A DNA stretch of 64,000 bases from Sporosarcina luteola (GCF_023715535.1 NZ_JAMBOI010000003.1:248001-312000), one strand, 5' to 3'; shown: positions 8,165 to 15,744, counted from the first letter of the stretch. The notes: generated by a model from the letters alone, not told the origin. Made by a program: numbers and translations.

Positions 8165-8292
8165 AGGTCCTGAATTGATCATAACTATGTAAAAGTTGCG
8201 CATAACTCGGCGAGATTGCGTCATAACTGGAGTGAAATCGCGCAAAACTTGCTGAATCCGCATCATAACTGCCTCGAAATCGCGCATAACTT
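8165..8292 (-). repeat. Tandem repeat array B, 21-bp period, head GTTATGCGC
   Basis: Six units read on the minus strand start with GTTATG or GTTTTG, usually continuing CGCGATTTC or close variants, at exact 21-bp intervals; the last 10-12 bases of each unit are free to vary. The array lies between a small gene and the promoter side of the nitrilase operon. Translation gives a meaningless seven-residue periodicity (VMRDFEA...). Confidence 0.85.
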
Positions 8293-8328
8293 ATTCAGGT
8301 TGCTCCTATAGCTTACTTTCATGCAAAT

Positions 8329-8360
8329 GAAAAAGATGCCCCCGTAGCCGGAAGGCATCC
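8329..8360 (-). terminator. Terminator of the small gene at 8372
   Basis: On the minus strand GATGCCTTCCGG, a short loop and CGGGGGCATC are followed by TTTTT, about 15 bases after the stop codon. The stem has one bulge. Confidence 0.65.
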
Positions 8361-8371
8361 TACATAAGAAT

Positions 8372-8530
8372 CTATTGCTTCTGTTGTCGTTTTACTTCAT
8401 TTTGAGCTTCCTCTTTAATCGCGTCCACTTGCATCTCCGCTTTTTTCGCGGCATCATTTGCCAGTGCAGCGGAGTCTTTCGGTTGCCCGTTCTGTTTGTC
8501 TTCTTTGTCGCCTGCATAGCTTTTCGTCAT
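8372..8530 (-). CDS. Small charged protein of unknown function
   Basis: A 52-residue frame starts at ATG 8530 eight bases after AAGGAG and ends before a terminator. The product is hydrophilic and helix-prone (SAALANDAAKKAEMQVDAIK), rich in Ala, Lys, Asp and Gln with no Cys or membrane segment. The composition is like small stress or spore proteins, but I do not recognise the family. Confidence 0.65.
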   Translation of the reverse strand: MTKSYAGDKEDKQNGQPKDSAALANDAAKKAEMQVDAIKEEAQNEVKRQQKQ

Positions 8531-8595
8531 GATGATCACTCCTTATGTTGATACATATAGTATTCCCAACTAGGAGCCCATCCAAAACCTTTAGT

Positions 8596-8745
8596 TCATC
8601 TCATCAACGCATAATAAAGAACGTATAGCCAACTAAGGACTCCATGGAAGATTGCCCATAGGATTGATTTATGGACGCTCCACGAAATGACGACTGCTAG
8701 ACAAGTGCCGAGACCGATGCCGCGTTCCAACATCTTTTTCTCCAA
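8596..8745 (-). CDS. Small membrane protein of unknown function
   Basis: A 49-residue frame begins at TTG 8745 after an AGGGAGGG ribosome site and ends at TGA 8596. It codes for two hydrophobic stretches (GIGLGTCLAVVISWSV and ILWAIFHGVLSWLYVLYYAL) separated by HKS, which suggests a helical hairpin in the membrane. An overlapping ATG in another frame gives no sensible product. No function can be assigned. Confidence 0.6.
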   Translation of the reverse strand: MEKKMLERGIGLGTCLAVVISWSVHKSILWAIFHGVLSWLYVLYYALMR

Positions 8746-8864
8746 CTCATCCCTCCCTTAGTCCAATATAAGTATGGCCGCCTCCTTTCATGAAAGTTAA
8801 CTGCACGTAACGCTTATTTTTTTTCTGCAAGGGTAAACTTCTACTAAAAAGGATGAATGGCTTC

Positions 8865-9770
8865 ATGATGTATGACTGTGTCATTGTCGGCGGCGGACCG
8901 GCCGGCTTAAACGCCGCCCTCGTGCTTGGACGAGCGAGAAGAAATGTGCTGCTTTTCGATAATAATCAAGCTCGGAACCGGGTGACGCGCGAAGCCCATG
9001 GATTCATTACACGCGACAGCATCCTTCCTGACGAGTTCCGGCGGCTTGCTCATCGGGATATCGGCAACTATCCGTCCGTGGAGATTAAAAGTGAAAAGGT
9101 TGCTGCTATTAAAAAGCTGGACAACAACCATTTTGAACTGGAAACTGCAGAAGGCAACAGCTTTCAAACGATAAAAATCATTTTGGCGACAGGCTTGAAG
9201 GACGAGCAGCCGAACATCCCAAACATCGAGAAGTTCTACGGGACGAGCATGTTCAGCTGTCCGTACTGCGACGGATGGGAGCTCAGGGACAAGCCGCTTG
9301 CTGTCATCGCGGATAAGAACGTGTATAAGCTGGCAAAGGAAGTTTTTGTTTGGAGCAAAGATTTGGCGGTGTTCACGAATGGCGAAGGACGGCTCGAGGC
9401 GGATGAATGCGATAAGCTGCTCGCGAAAGGCATCCAAATTTATGAAGACAATATTGTCTCGCTGGAGGGTGAAAATGGGCAGTTGAAAGGAATCTGCCTG
9501 GAGGATGGGACGCTCATTGAACGCGCCGGCGGATTCGTCACTCCCCTGTGGAGCCACTGCAATCAGTTCGCGGAAGAGCTCGGCTGTGAGCTGAATGAAT
9601 ACGGCGGCATCCAGACCGATGGATACGGCAGGACGAATGTATGGAATGTGTATGCTGCCGGGGACGTCGCCCATATTGTCCCTGCCCAGCTTGTAATTGC
9701 TGCGGGAACCGGGAGTGCGGCTGCTATCGGGGTTAATGGTGATTTGACGAATGAATACTTTGGGGATTGA
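8865..9770 (+). CDS. Thioredoxin reductase-like FAD/NAD(P) oxidoreductase
   Basis: The product (about 301 residues) has the FAD-binding Rossmann motif VGGGPAGLNAA at its N terminus, a CPYCDG redox pair (Cys132 and Cys135 from this start) and a C-terminal FAD segment NVYAAGDVA. This is the low-molecular-weight thioredoxin reductase fold. A second nucleotide-binding GxGxxG is not obvious (AVIADKNVYK takes its place), so NADPH binding is unclear and it may be a TrxB-like enzyme with another donor. ATG 8865 sits nine bases after AAAGGATG; ATG 8853 is possible but lies inside that site. Confidence 0.8.
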   Translation: MMYDCVIVGGGPAGLNAALVLGRARRNVLLFDNNQARNRVTREAHGFITRDSILPDEFRRLAHRDIGNYPSVEIKSEKVAAIKKLDNNHFELETAEGNSFQTIKIILATGLKDEQPNIPNIEKFYGTSMFSCPYCDGWELRDKPLAVIADKNVYKLAKEVFVWSKDLAVFTNGEGRLEADECDKLLAKGIQIYEDNIVSLEGENGQLKGICLEDGTLIERAGGFVTPLWSHCNQFAEELGCELNEYGGIQTDGYGRTNVWNVYAAGDVAHIVPAQLVIAAGTGSAAAIGVNGDLTNEYFGD

Positions 9771-9787
9771 TTCGGATATGTATAAGC

Positions 9788-9818
9788 GCCTGTGCAGTAG
9801 TTGATGCACAGGCTTTTC
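9788..9818 (+). terminator. Terminator of the flavoprotein gene
   Basis: GCCTGTGCA, an eight-base loop and TGCACAGGC are followed by TTTTC, 17 bases after the stop codon. Confidence 0.8.
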
Positions 9819-9841
9819 TTGGCATTCTTCCTTTTCCATTC

Positions 9842-10042
9842 CTATTCCCTCGGCAACCGCTCTTTTACATCTCGTATTTCTTCCACAATCTCATCATATT
9901 TGTGCGCCATCGCTTCCAATAAAAACTGATAACGCTTCTCCCTCGATTCACTGCTTTTCATTTGATACCAAAACAGCCATACGAATAGGACGGCAAACGG
10001 GCCCTGTGTCAAAAAATAACTTAGCAGCTCTTTAGTAGCCAT
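9842..10042 (-). CDS. BhlA/UviB-family holin-like peptide
   Basis: The 66-residue product has one membrane segment (SYFLTQGPFAVLFVWLFWYQ) followed by a charged coiled tail (SREKRYQFLLEAMAHKYDEI). The motif YFLTQGPFAVLFVWL is typical of BhlA/UviB holin-like proteins linked to phage or bacteriocin release. ATG 10042 is used because AGGAGG lies six bases upstream. It follows a 40-codon gene and is divergent from a repressor/protease pair that probably controls it. Confidence 0.8.
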   Translation of the reverse strand: MATKELLSYFLTQGPFAVLFVWLFWYQMKSSESREKRYQFLLEAMAHKYDEIVEEIRDVKERLPRE

Positions 10043-10154
10043 GGCCATCCTCCTTTTTAGGAATATAAAAAGATCCCCCAATGCGGATGATTTTTATACT
10101 GTTGATCATCCAGTGATAATTTTTCACTACATGTTCCATTTCCTCCTTCATCAT
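10032..10154 (-). CDS. Small protein translated ahead of the holin-like gene
   Basis: A 40-residue frame starts at ATG 10154 after AAGGGGTGAT and stops at 10032, overlapping the holin-like start by 11 bases. The sequence starts MMKEEMEHVVKNYHWMINSI and shows no membrane segment. It lies directly behind the promoter described at 10202-10230, so it is the first gene of the divergent transcript. I do not recognise it; it may be a leader that couples translation to the holin, or a phage-type regulator. Confidence 0.55.
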   Translation of the reverse strand: MMKEEMEHVVKNYHWMINSIKIIRIGGSFYIPKKEDGHGY

Positions 10155-10173
10155 GACAATCACCCCTTGTGAT

Positions 10174-10191
10174 GGTTTCACTAATGAAACC
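10174..10191. promoter_or_regulatory. Palindromic operator of the repressor module
   Basis: GGTTTCA-CTAA-TGAAACC is a perfect inverted repeat with seven-base arms, between the two divergent promoters. A half-site GGTTTCAC recurs at 10217-10224 inside the spacer of the leftward promoter, GAAAC lies in the spacer of the rightward one near 10250, and GTTTCA lies at the repressor start codon. Repeated half-sites over both promoters are what a cI-like repressor would need. Confidence 0.7.
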
Positions 10192-10201
10192 TAGTAGCCA
10201 T

Positions 10202-10230
10202 ACTTTATCACGCCCTGGTTTCACTTGCAA
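10202..10230 (-). promoter_or_regulatory. Leftward promoter of the small gene/holin-like operon
   Basis: On the minus strand TTGCAA (10225-10230) and TAAAGT (10202-10207) are separated by exactly 17 bases. A GTGAAACC operator half-site lies in the spacer. Confidence 0.6.
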
Positions 10231-10238
10231 TAACTTAG

Positions 10239-10267
10239 TTGTCAGTCGAGAAACTTTGGTATATAAT
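10239..10267 (+). promoter_or_regulatory. Rightward promoter of the repressor gene
   Basis: TTGTCA (10239-10244) and a perfect TATAAT (10262-10267) are separated by 17 bases, giving a short leader before the ATG at 10291. Confidence 0.75.
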
Positions 10268-10290
10268 AACTATAACGAACAGGGGGTTTC

Positions 10291-10629
10291 ATGATGTATT
10301 CAATAGGCCGCGAAATTAAAAAGATCCGGAGCGAACACGAGTTGTCCCAAGAGGAATTTGCCGATCGGATCAATCAAAAGATAGGTCTCTCGATTACAAA
10401 AGGGATGGTATCGAAGTGGGAGTCCGATTCAATCGAGCCGAAAACAAGGATGATCAAGGCGATTGCGGAGACATTCCATGTTTCATTGGATCAAATGCTT
10501 GGGTTGAAAATGCCGGAAAAGCCATCGAGGGTTGAAACGATTGCCGCCCATTTCGATGATGATCTGACCGAGGAAGAGCTAGCGGACATAAAAAAATACA
10601 TCCAATTCATCAAGTCTCAACGAAAGTGA
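10291..10629 (+). CDS. XRE-family (cI-like) transcriptional repressor
   Basis: The 112-residue protein has an N-terminal helix-turn-helix of the XRE/cI type (IGREIKKIRSEHELSQEEFA through KGMVSKWESDSIEPK, residues 5-52) and a short acidic tail. It is preceded by AGGGGG, starts at ATG 10291 or 10294, and is followed nine bases later by an ImmA-like gene. This pairing is typical of integrative elements and prophages, where the protease cleaves the repressor after DNA damage. Confidence 0.85.
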   Translation: MMYSIGREIKKIRSEHELSQEEFADRINQKIGLSITKGMVSKWESDSIEPKTRMIKAIAETFHVSLDQMLGLKMPEKPSRVETIAAHFDDDLTEEELADIKKYIQFIKSQRK

Positions 10630-10638
10630 GGTGGTTCC

Positions 10639-11088
10639 ATGACCTATGAATCCCTGATTGCCCAATACCCCCATTTGGTCATCAAGGAAGTCAAAACACT
10701 CCCATCAGGTCTTGCTGGCCTTTATATGGACGAAGTCGTACTAATTGATAAAAATCGGAGCCATTATGAAAAGCACTGCATTTTAGCGGAGGAAATCGGC
10801 CATTATGAAACGACCTACGGCGATATTACGGATCTTCAGAAGCTGACGAATTTGAAGTTGGAGCTGGCTGCGAGGAGATGGGGATATGAAAAAATCGTTT
10901 CGTTGGATAAATTGATCGAATGCTATGAAGCGGGTTTTAAGACGGTTGAGGAAGTGTGCACGCATCTTGAGGTGACGGAGGAATATTTGATGACTTCCAT
11001 TGCCCATTACCATTCGCGGTTTGGCGTATCGACAATTCATGAGGGATATGAGATTTTCTTTGATCCGCTTTATTTGCGAAAGCAGTAA
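10639..11088 (+). CDS. ImmA/IrrE-family metallopeptidase
   Basis: The 149-residue product contains LAEEIGHYETTYGDI (about residues 49-63), which fits the zinc site of phage-type ImmA proteins. The usual HExxH appears as AEEIGH, so the first His is absent; several phage relatives look the same to me, and whether this one is active is uncertain. The C-terminal half resembles a short helical domain. It is translated just behind the XRE repressor and probably relieves its repression. Confidence 0.75.
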   Translation: MTYESLIAQYPHLVIKEVKTLPSGLAGLYMDEVVLIDKNRSHYEKHCILAEEIGHYETTYGDITDLQKLTNLKLELAARRWGYEKIVSLDKLIECYEAGFKTVEEVCTHLEVTEEYLMTSIAHYHSRFGVSTIHEGYEIFFDPLYLRKQ

Positions 11089-11138
11089 TTTTTTTTGGAG
11101 CGTAAACGAACATACGTTTCGTTAAACGACTGAAAAAA

Positions 11139-11169
11139 AGACCAAGTCGATTAAGATTTGGTCTCTTTT
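11139..11169 (+). terminator. Terminator of the repressor/protease pair
   Basis: AGACCAA and TTGGTCT, separated by an 11-12-base loop, are followed by CTTTTT about 50 bases after the ImmA-like stop. Confidence 0.7.
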
Positions 11170-11175
11170 TGAAGT

Positions 11176-11368
11176 ATATGATCACTTAATTAGATTTATG
11201 AGCGCCTGCAAAGTTTTATGAGCGCTCATTCGGATTTAAGAGCGTTTGCAGCGATTTATGATCACTTATACAGATTTATGAGCGTCTGTCACGATTTATG
11301 ATCACTTATACGGATTTATGAGCGCCTGTCACGATTTATGATCACTTATACGGATTTATGAGCGTTTG
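11176..11368 (+). repeat. Tandem repeat array C, 20-bp period, heads TTATGAGCG and TTATGATCAC
   Basis: About ten 20-bp units lie between the ends of two convergent genes. Most start TTATGAGCG; others start TTATGATCACTTATAC. In the right half the two kinds alternate strictly (ABABAB), which suggests that a 40-bp pair was the copied unit there. One unit has TTAAGAGCG. No ribosome site or open frame accompanies them. Confidence 0.9.
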
Positions 11369-11374
11369 CCGATA

Positions 11375-12835
11375 TCATGTTCCGCAAAACGTCCTGTATG
11401 GGGTTGTCGCCGCAGACGGCGCGACGTATTTTTCTTGTTCAGCCGTGTAAGCGTACGGGTCTTCAAGCGCATTAAGCAATTCTGCCATTACGGCGAAGTC
11501 CCCTTCGATTGCCGCATCCAATGCTTCTTCTACGCGGTGGTTGCGCGGAATGACGGATGGATTGTTCTCTTGCATGAGCTTTTTAACGGCAGCTTCCGAT
11601 TCCTGCTGCCTTTCTAGCCGCGATTTCCAGCGGGTATGCCATTCGTCAAACTCCGGCGTCTTGCACATCGGCAACGTGTTCAGATCACCAATTGTCAATG
11701 CACGGAACGTATTTGTGTAATCCGCTTGATGGTCCTTCATTAGCTGTAACAGATCCTTCACTAGCGTTTCGTCATCCTCTTCTTCATTGAACAAACCGAG
11801 CTTGCTTCTCATTCCTTTGAGCCAATGGCCATAATACAGCCTTGCGTATCCTGAAAGCGTCTGTTGTGCAATGTGGACAGCTTTTTCCTGATCTTCATGG
11901 AAGAGCGGCAAAAGCGTTTCGGCAAATCTCGAGAGATTCCATTCTGCAATTCCGGGTTGATTGCCGTACGCATAGCGGCCTTGCCGGTCGATGGAGCTGA
12001 AGACGGTCGCCGGATCATACGTGTCCATGAAGGCACAAGGTCCATAGTCGATCGTTTCGCCGCTGATTGTCATATTGTCCGTATTCATGACGCCGTGAAT
12101 GAAACCGACCAGTTGCCATTTGGCAATTAACGACGCTTGCCTTTCCATCACTTTTTGCAGTAACGATACGTAAGGATTCGCGTCATTTGCCACTTCCGGG
12201 TAATGCCTGTCAATCGTATAGTCCGCCAACGCACGCAAATCGTCAACCACTTCACGCGCCGCCGCGTACTGGAACGTGCCGACACGGATGTGGCTTGCCG
12301 CAACACGCGTCAAAACAGCTCCTTCAAGCGTCTCCTCACGATAGACGGGTGCTCCCGTCACAGCAACCGCAAGACTCCGCGTCGTCGGGATGCCAAGCGC
12401 ATGCATCGCCTCACTAATGATGAATTCACGCAGCATCGGTCCAAGCCCCGCCCGGCCATCGCCTCCACGGGAAAACGGCGTCTTGCCCGAACCTTTCAGC
12501 TGAACATCGAACCGCTTTCCTTCAGGTGTCATCTGCTCGCCAAGCAGTACGGCCCGTCCATCCCCAAGCATCGTAAAATGGCCGAATTGGTGTCCGGCAT
12601 ATGCTTGTGCAATCGGTTCTGCGCCTTCAGGTATCATATTTCCTGCGAAAATCTCTGCGCCTTCTTCGCTTTCCAATAACTCGGCATCCAGTCCGAGCGA
12701 TTCCGCCAATGGATGATTAAATACAACCAATTCCGGTGAAGGCGCTTCTTCCGGATTAGTTTCCGCGTAGAACGGCTCCGGTAGACGCGTGTAGCTATTA
12801 TCGAAACGCCATCCGAATCCTTTTCTCTCTGTCAT
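11375..12835 (-). CDS. selO: Protein adenylyltransferase SelO (YdiU/UPF0061 family)
   Basis: The 486-residue product has the SelO pseudokinase signatures: [44 protein letters not shown] and DYGPCAFMD. SelO transfers AMP from ATP to Ser, Thr or Tyr of redox proteins. The C terminus ends in YRTFCGT, keeping the cysteine that occupies the selenocysteine-region position in many bacterial forms. ATG 12835 is preferred, nine bases after GGGAG, to TTG 12844. It stands alone. Confidence 0.92.
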   Translation of the reverse strand: MTERKGFGWRFDNSYTRLPEPFYAETNPEEAPSPELVVFNHPLAESLGLDAELLESEEGAEIFAGNMIPEGAEPIAQAYAGHQFGHFTMLGDGRAVLLGEQMTPEGKRFDVQLKGSGKTPFSRGGDGRAGLGPMLREFIISEAMHALGIPTTRSLAVAVTGAPVYREETLEGAVLTRVAASHIRVGTFQYAAAREVVDDLRALADYTIDRHYPEVANDANPYVSLLQKVMERQASLIAKWQLVGFIHGVMNTDNMTISGETIDYGPCAFMDTYDPATVFSSIDRQGRYAYGNQPGIAEWNLSRFAETLLPLFHEDQEKAVHIAQQTLSGYARLYYGHWLKGMRSKLGLFNEEEDDETLVKDLLQLMKDHQADYTNTFRALTIGDLNTLPMCKTPEFDEWHTRWKSRLERQQESEAAVKKLMQENNPSVIPRNHRVEEALDAAIEGDFAVMAELLNALEDPYAYTAEQEKYVAPSAATTPYRTFCGT

Positions 12836-13051
12836 CGTCTTCAACTCCCGTTATAAAAATTCCATGTTTTACCTCATGGTTCTATTCCCCATCCTACAAC
12901 ATGGGGATTCGTTTCTCCATTATAAATAATAGACGCTTTACCCTTGTTATACCCAATTCGAATCGATTCACGTAAGCGACTCGTTCATAAATTCAAAAAT
13001 ACAGGGAACTGTATGGGGGAGGCTGAACAAAAAATGAAAGGAGGAAAACCA

Positions 13052-13291
13052 ATGCCAAGAATTGCCGTAGAACAACCTTATGAAGATGTCATGAATGCAC
13101 TTGTGGCAAAAGGTTATGAAGCGAAAATGTTTACCACAGATGAAGATGTCACCGGATATGATATCGGTGTCGTCCGTGCCATCAATGAAGGGAACACGCA
13201 TGAATTCAACTTTCCAGTCATCACGATGAAGGGCATGTCGATTGACGACGTTGTCCAGGCAGTTGAGCAGAAAGCAAACCTCCTCCAATAA
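13052..13291 (+). CDS. UPF0180 family protein (YkuS-like)
   Basis: The 79-residue product starts MPRIAVEQPYEDVMNAL and resembles B. subtilis YkuS (MARIAVEQ...), a small conserved protein of unknown role. The usual central CDCCVV-type cysteines are absent; YDIGVVRAINEG stands there. The start at 13052 follows AAAGGAGG. Confidence 0.75.
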   Translation: MPRIAVEQPYEDVMNALVAKGYEAKMFTTDEDVTGYDIGVVRAINEGNTHEFNFPVITMKGMSIDDVVQAVEQKANLLQ

Positions 13292-13355
13292 GCATCCCCG
13301 AAAAAACAGAATCTATGGCAGCTGCCTTAGGTCTTGTGTTCCCGCATTATAGAGG

Positions 13356-13395
13356 ACAGCCCGCCAATCGACTAACTGATTGGCGGGCTGTATTG
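13356..13395. terminator. Terminator shared by the YkuS-like and CotG-like genes
   Basis: ACAGCCCGCCAATC and GATTGGCGGGCTGT form a perfect 14-pair stem in the gap between convergent genes. Only a short T-rich tail follows on the plus strand. Confidence 0.75.
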
Positions 13396-13398
13396 ATT

Positions 13399-13590
13399 TC
13401 ATGCATGGTAATAATACGTCTGACGTCTGCGAGATGCCTCCCGCTGCTCCGCTCTGTATCTACGTTGAAACGCACGGAGCTCTTCCAATTGTCCGTTCAG
13501 GCGAGGATCCTGCGACATCATTTCCTTTAACCCGGAAGGACCAATTTTCCTCTTCACCTTTTCAATTTCATCCTCAAAAAATAATGACAT
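13399..13590 (-). CDS. Short CotG-like paralogue (N-terminal module)
   Basis: The 63-residue protein starts MSLFFEDEIEKVKRKIGPSG and continues LKEMMSQDPRLN, nearly matching the N-terminal module of the CotG-like protein at 3881-4486 (MSLFFENEIKRAREMV...DDFMFQDPRSN). The long Arg repeat tail is replaced by about 30 residues rich in Arg, Gln and Glu ending in RRRQTYYYHA. The shared start implies a common ancestor and probably a coat location. ATG 13590 sits about seven bases after GGAGG. Confidence 0.6.
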   Translation of the reverse strand: MSLFFEDEIEKVKRKIGPSGLKEMMSQDPRLNGQLEELRAFQRRYRAEQREASRRRQTYYYHA

Positions 13591-13795
13591 GTCCATACCT
13601 CCTCCCTTTTTGCTTGGCAAGGGATGACGGATTAGGCTATGTTCATTAATCGCCATTCCCCCGTTACCGTATAGTACGTCGATTTGACGACAGGACAAGA
13701 GGTAAGTGTACAGTTTTTATTATTTTCAATGAACTATAGTTATAGAACAATACGAAACAAGAATAGTAAACGATATGTCACCACTTCTTAAGACA

Positions 13796-13829
13796 ACAGA
13801 ACCTACGGCAGCCGCAGGTTCTGTTTTTT
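13796..13829 (+). terminator. Strong rightward terminator without an obvious gene
   Basis: ACAGAACCT, an 11-base loop and AGGTTCTGT are followed by five T residues. The nearest plus-strand gene ends 500 bases upstream, past another terminator. Confidence 0.7.
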
Positions 13830-13841
13830 CATTATGAATTA

Positions 13842-13925
13842 CTAGGATTCCATTATGATTGTGATGATGATGCCAAGCAAAATCCCTACGAAGACCGTTG
13901 CTGAATATAGAAGAACCCGCTTCAT
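13842..13925 (-). CDS. Putative 27-residue single-span membrane peptide
   Basis: A short frame starts at ATG 13925 after GGATGAG and codes for MKRVLLYSATVFVGILL and onwards to a stop at 13842. It is a basic start followed by one hydrophobic helix of about 20 residues. This is the layout of many Bacillales membrane micropeptides, but the ribosome site is only moderate and the length gives little statistical support. Confidence 0.45.
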   Translation of the reverse strand: MKRVLLYSATVFVGILLGIIITIIMES

Positions 13926-14108
13926 TTACTCATCCTTCCGTCACTCTTTTAACCAATATATTAATGTACGCGACAAAACATGTAGCCTTGTACAAAAGAT
14001 GCATCTACCCTCAGTCCTAAGACGTACGTGAAAATCAATCATACGACTGGTAAGTTTTTCAATTGAATAAGGTAGAATAGAATAAAATGGGGCAGAAGGA
14101 GAATGAAA

Positions 14109-14834
14109 ATGAATAAGATATTAGGGATTGCACTGCTGACGGGTTTTCTAGTCGTTTTCGGCATCTACGGGTATAACAAATGGTTTGCGAAGGCAAGTGG
14201 GAATGACGAAATTTCAATTGAAAAAGACAAGGCTGAAGCTTTGGATGTGGACATTGACTTCGGGGTTGGCAACCTATTCATCCAAGGCGGTTCCCCGGGA
14301 TGGGTCAGTGGGGAATTCTCCTACAATCACAAAAAACTTGAACCGAAAGTAACGTATAAGAAAAAGAAGGATGTCGGATACGTCAAAATCAATCAAGGCT
14401 CAAAACCAACGTTCGGCTTCAATAAACGAAAACTGAAAAACGAGTGGGACCTCCATCTGACAAATGAGATTCCTATCGACTTGGACGTTGACATGGGCGT
14501 TTCAACTTCGACACTAAATCTGAAGGGCCTTCAACTAAACAACCTATCAGTCGATAGTGGCGTCGGTGAATCCGTTATCGACATGAGCGGTAAATGGAAC
14601 AAAGGCTTTAAAGCCGATTTTGACCTGGGTGTTGGAGATGTAACAATCATCCTTCCAAAACAGACTGGCGTCAGAGTTAACGTTTCGAAAGGGATCGGTC
14701 GGGTTGACTTGAAAGACTTCACCATGCAAAACGACGGTGTTTATGTCAACGACGCCTTTGCGGGAGCAGACGTCATTATCGACATTACTGTAGACATCGG
14801 CGTCGGTGACGTCAAATTCAAAACCGCCGATTGA
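14109..14834 (+). CDS. Membrane-anchored LiaF/toast_rack-like surface protein
   Basis: The 241-residue product has an N-terminal membrane anchor (ILGIALLTGFLVVFGIYGY) and an extracytoplasmic part of repeating beta strands with the pattern DVDIDFGVGNL, VDSGVGES, DLGVGDVTI, DIGVGDVKF. This is the LiaF/DUF2154 toast_rack fold found in cell-envelope stress proteins. No LiaRS-type kinase is adjacent. ATG 14109 has AGGAG seven bases upstream; ATG 14103 is too close to it. Confidence 0.7.
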   Translation: MNKILGIALLTGFLVVFGIYGYNKWFAKASGNDEISIEKDKAEALDVDIDFGVGNLFIQGGSPGWVSGEFSYNHKKLEPKVTYKKKKDVGYVKINQGSKPTFGFNKRKLKNEWDLHLTNEIPIDLDVDMGVSTSTLNLKGLQLNNLSVDSGVGESVIDMSGKWNKGFKADFDLGVGDVTIILPKQTGVRVNVSKGIGRVDLKDFTMQNDGVYVNDAFAGADVIIDITVDIGVGDVKFKTAD

Positions 14835-14853
14835 ATTGTGCGGGAATTGTGTC

Positions 14854-15000
14854 GGTGCCTGTGCATGGTGCATTTATGACAATTCATTAAAATGAATAGA
14901 AATACATGGGGAAGCCATTGAATTGTTGAATTCAACGGCTTCTCTATTCTATTATATACAATTGTAGTGCATAGTCTGAATTGTTTCGTGCACAGGCACC
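14854..15000. repeat. Inverted-repeat-bounded intergenic element
   Basis: GGTGCCTGTGCA at 14854-14865 and its perfect complement TGCACAGGCACC at 14989-15000 bound a 147-bp segment. Inside is a 13-pair hairpin with one mismatch (AAGCCATTGAATT and AATTCAACGGCTT, 14912-14941) and a perfect ATTCATT-AATGAAT palindrome. A second related pair, GGTGCATTTAT and ATAAATGGCACC, lies beside the arms. It may be a small non-autonomous mobile or REP-like element; no target duplication is clear. Confidence 0.5.
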
Positions 15001-15021
15001 ATATAAATGGCACCAAAAAAA

Positions 15022-15516
15022 TTATTGCAACTCGACTTTTGTCCCTGCTAATAAATCACCTAAATGACGTTTATCTTTACGAAATAGGCCCATGCACAAC
15101 AATACGAGTCCAAGCAACGTTCCAATGTTTGCCACAATGATTGCTATCATATCAAAACCGCTATACACACCATGGATCACACCTATATGTCCAAATTGCC
15201 ACGGTAAAAATTTGATAATATTTCTTAGTATAGCTGAGCTGAATTTATGCTGGTTGTACGTCAGTTGCAATCCAGCGGCTCTTTTTCCAATTGATCCACC
15301 TTTGTAATCCAAATACGAAAACACTAGAATGATTGGTATCACCGATGTAAATGTTGCGACAAGTTGAGATTGCGTCTCTGTATACTGTGGAATTTCCTTT
15401 AGAATTAAAAATATGATCACCAAGTTGACAATCAACAAAAGAACCAAGTAAGTAAGAATTACTGCATAATCAACAAGCAATTCTTTTAGCCTCTGCTTAT
15501 TTTGAATGTTATTCAT
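15022..15516 (-). CDS. RDD family membrane protein
   Basis: The 164-residue protein has the RDD layout: the N-terminal segment LKELLVDYAVILTYLV followed by hydrophobic helices, GGSIGKRAAGLQLTY in the middle and DKRHLGDLLAGTKV at the end. RDD proteins are multi-span membrane proteins of mostly unknown role, some being ion transporters. ATG 15516 follows GGATTGAGGTG and gives the usual length. An in-frame TTG at 15684 would add 56 residues but lacks a ribosome site. Confidence 0.75.
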   Translation of the reverse strand: MNNIQNKQRLKELLVDYAVILTYLVLLLIVNLVIIFLILKEIPQYTETQSQLVATFTSVIPIILVFSYLDYKGGSIGKRAAGLQLTYNQHKFSSAILRNIIKFLPWQFGHIGVIHGVYSGFDMIAIIVANIGTLLGLVLLCMGLFRKDKRHLGDLLAGTKVELQ

Positions 15517-15744
15517 GAAACACCTCAATCCTTCGACTATCTGCTCGCTCCTTTTTTGCTGCATGTTATTATATTCTTCTCTACTGACTATAGAATCTCC
15601 TTTTCCAAATGGGCCTGGCCTAAAAATCGAATAAACGTCTAAAGTAATATTCGAATTCACTTTATTTTCATTTTTCACTTGCAATTAAATCGAATTGCAT
15701 GTAAACTGATATTTAATTTAACAAAATCTTATTTCGCAAGTTTT

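Larger units (their letters stand above)
13591..14108. other. Gap with one tiny gene and one terminator
   Basis: This stretch of about 500 bases holds the 27-codon gene at 13842-13925 and a terminator-like hairpin at 13796-13829. The hairpin points rightward, yet no gene is visible before it on the plus strand between 13600 and 13796, so a short untranslated transcript could end there. I see nothing else. Confidence 0.4.

Noticed and set aside
8907-9839. 310-codon minus-strand frame opposite the flavoprotein gene
   Set aside because: It is the complement of a gene with FAD-binding and CxxC motifs and has no recognisable domain or ribosome site.
9842-11088. A complete prophage around the repressor/holin genes
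   Set aside because: No integrase, structural, replication or lysin genes are near; both neighbours are ordinary chromosomal genes.
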